Assembly: GCF_005239225.2 (NCBI RefSeq)
Contig: NC_133296.1
Location: 8,494,001-8,558,000 of the forward strand
DNA: 64,000 nucleotides
Direction: 5' to 3'
From: Populus alba
Taxonomy: Eukaryota > Streptophyta > Magnoliopsida > Malpighiales > Salicaceae
Part shown: piece after piece, positions 62,401 to 64,000 of the stretch
How positions within the stretch are numbered: position 1 is the stretch's first letter
Layout of the letters: each line of letters begins with the position of its first letter
Position numbers and translations under genes: made by a program
The notes under the pieces: model-generated
Told to the model about the DNA's origin: nothing
Database searches by the model: none
Seen by the model: only the letters and a program-made list of their open reading frames with translations

Positions 62401-62740
62401 CATTATGATCATTTTTTTTTTAATTTGATCCATTTACTATCATTTTTTTTTATCATACCTAATTAGATCTATAATCTGAGTCATTGATTTTTATTCTTTA
62501 AAATACACTAATAATGATTAAACATTTTTTGTTTTAAGTTAATGAAGAAAATTTGGTCCTACCTGTTGTAGCACTAGCCACAAATCTAATTATACAATAT
62601 ACTAAAAGAGCTTAGTATCCCTCCTCCTGTTTACGTAGACACATATTACTATGGATTGAAACAGTATAATGATAGAGTTGTTCTTGCCACAGAAACTTGC
62701 TAGGCATGAAGTGTGGGGGTGGGGTTGTCTTTTCCATGAG
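62401..62740. other. Spacer
   Basis: No feature is recognised. Confidence 0.35.
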
Positions 62741-64000
62741 ATGCATTTGACATTGAAAAAATGATTGAAAACAAAATGATTAGTTCGGATTTTGTTGGGG
62801 CATGGTAAGGCTACTAGTGGGGCATGGCAAGACCATCTGCCCTAGGCGATGTGGAATGACATGGTTGCAGGACACTTGATTTTGGGGCATGGCATGATTG
62901 CCATATCCTAGGCGTCCAGGTCAGGCAAGACAGCCAGAACCCTAGCGCTTGGGTTAGGTATGATAGCCAGACCCGAGGCTCTATGGTCTAGCATCCGAAT
63001 TCAAGGCTCTTGGGTTGGGTGTCTAGACCCAAGGCTCTTAGGTCTGCAGACCCTCGCAGGGGTTGCAGACCCGAATGCCTGAGTCTATCTTTAAGAGGGG
63101 GTCAAAGATCTTGGGTTTGTCGTTGCAGATAGACCCATTTAAACTTGAGTAAGATAAGTTTAATATTATTATTAATATTTTAAAAAATTATTATTTGTAT
63201 TATAAAAATTATTATTTTTATTATAATTAATATAATAATTAATAAATTTGAAAAAAAATATTATTAATATTGAAAAAAATATTATTACTATAAAAAAAAT
63301 CATAGATTGATTTGAAGGGTAAATTCATTTATTATTATTGTTGTTGGCTATTATTATTATTATTATTAACTTGGGTCTAACATCTCCTTTCTGATTTAAG
63401 AAACTTGAAGCTGGAACGAGACGCTCGACTCAAGTTGCTTGGGTGTGGCAGCAGCTCAAATCTAAGGCCCTTGGGTCTTGCAACCCTGCGCTTGGGGTCT
63501 GGAGATCCATGCCTAGGGTCTACAGACCCCTGTAGGGGTTGCAGACCCGTGTGTCTGGGTCTGGCTTTAAGAAGGGCCTAAAGATCTTAAGCATGCTGTT
63601 ACAGCCAGACCCACTTAAACTTGGGTTATACAAGTTTAATATTATTATAATTACAAAAAAAAATATAGATTTGATTTTGAAGGGTAAAATTAATTATTAT
63701 TATTATTATTATTAATTTTGGTTTGACATCTCATTTCAAACCCAAGAAACTTGAGGTTGAAAATGGGTGCTTGACCTAAGTTTCTTGGGTGTGGCAGTAG
63801 CACAAATCCAAGTTTTTGCGGTCTTACAACCCCATTTGACCCAAGACTTTAGGATTTAGTGTCCGAATCCAAGGCTAATGAGACCAACATTAGGACCTAA
63901 AGCTAACGGGTTTGGCATTCAAATCCAAGGCTAATGGGTCAGGCATCAGGATCCAAGGCTAATTAATCCTGTGTTAGGACCCAATTTATTTAGATCCGAT
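62741..64000 (+). repeat. Complex direct-repeat field, period about 360-480 bp
   Basis: A core of about 130 bp, 'ggtctgcagaccctcgcagg' with 'ggttgcagacccg', then 'agatcttgggtt', 'agacccatttaaacttga' and 'aagtttaatattatta', occurs at about 63041 and again at about 63517. The preceding part ('gcttgggtgtggcagcagc' at about 63437) recurs at about 63783. Shorter 'aggctcttgggt' and 'ggcatggcaaga' words are scattered through 62780-63060 and 63830-63960. No coding frame is seen. The right edge of the window cuts the field. The composition resembles the 45.8-46.0 kb repeat. Confidence 0.7.

Overview
This is a window of plant nuclear DNA. It is AT-rich, its genes have many introns, and about half of it or more is decayed transposable-element sequence. 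The gene families are land-plant ones (WRKY group I, lectin-type receptor kinase, plant seipin, plant/fungal atypical phosphatase). The dispersed repeats (short AT-rich 'gtgtttgg...' elements and 'gggttgacccgggt' elements) look like those of woody eudicots, and I infer poplar/willow (Populus-like). I cannot confirm the species from sequence alone.

Layout. 1-7.9 kb: no gene; unrecognised purine-rich sequence, a Ty3/gypsy-type leader fragment, a stop-riddled LINE reverse-transcriptase fragment on the minus strand, and a tandem array of about 99 bp. 8.0-13.9 kb, minus: an eight-exon BZW/5MP translation regulator with a 5-nt coding first exon, a 24-nt microexon and one GC-AG intron. 13.9-18.6 kb: AT-rich intergenic DNA. 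18.6-20.0 kb, plus: an RraA-like protein. 22.3-24.3 kb, minus: a two-exon seipin. 25.5-29.5 kb: a degenerate Ty1/copia element split by a 1,048-bp insertion with terminal inverted repeats. 31-32.4 kb: a direct duplication and a TE-derived cluster of W-box cores. 32.9-36.7 kb, plus: a five-exon WRKY group I factor. 38.3-40.0 kb, minus: a gypsy (Tat/Ogre-like) remnant. 40.5-43.1 kb, plus: a G-type lectin receptor kinase broken by one stop codon and one frameshift. 45-47 kb: a gypsy gag fragment and a large MITE-like element. 50.6-52.1 kb: a satellite-like array of about 146 bp, ten units, ending about 100 bp from the stop codon of a small C2H2 zinc-finger gene (52.2-52.5 kb, minus). 54.3-55.4 kb: a Helitron-like 3' terminus. 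56.7-57.6 kb: the 3' end of a gypsy element. 58.1-59.9 kb, minus: a five-exon atypical dual-specificity phosphatase. 61.6-64.0 kb: two further tandem-repeat fields.

The genes do not form a pathway or operon; each looks independently transcribed. Translation control (BZW), lipid-droplet formation (seipin), transcription (WRKY), a small zinc-finger protein and a phosphatase are all intact by inspection, while the receptor kinase looks like a recent pseudogene or carries assembly errors. I found no convincing new multi-gene system. The most useful observations are the hidden microexon and GC donor in BZW, the WRKY-upstream W-boxes inside transposon sequence, the satellite beside the zinc-finger gene, and the nested and duplicated transposon structures.
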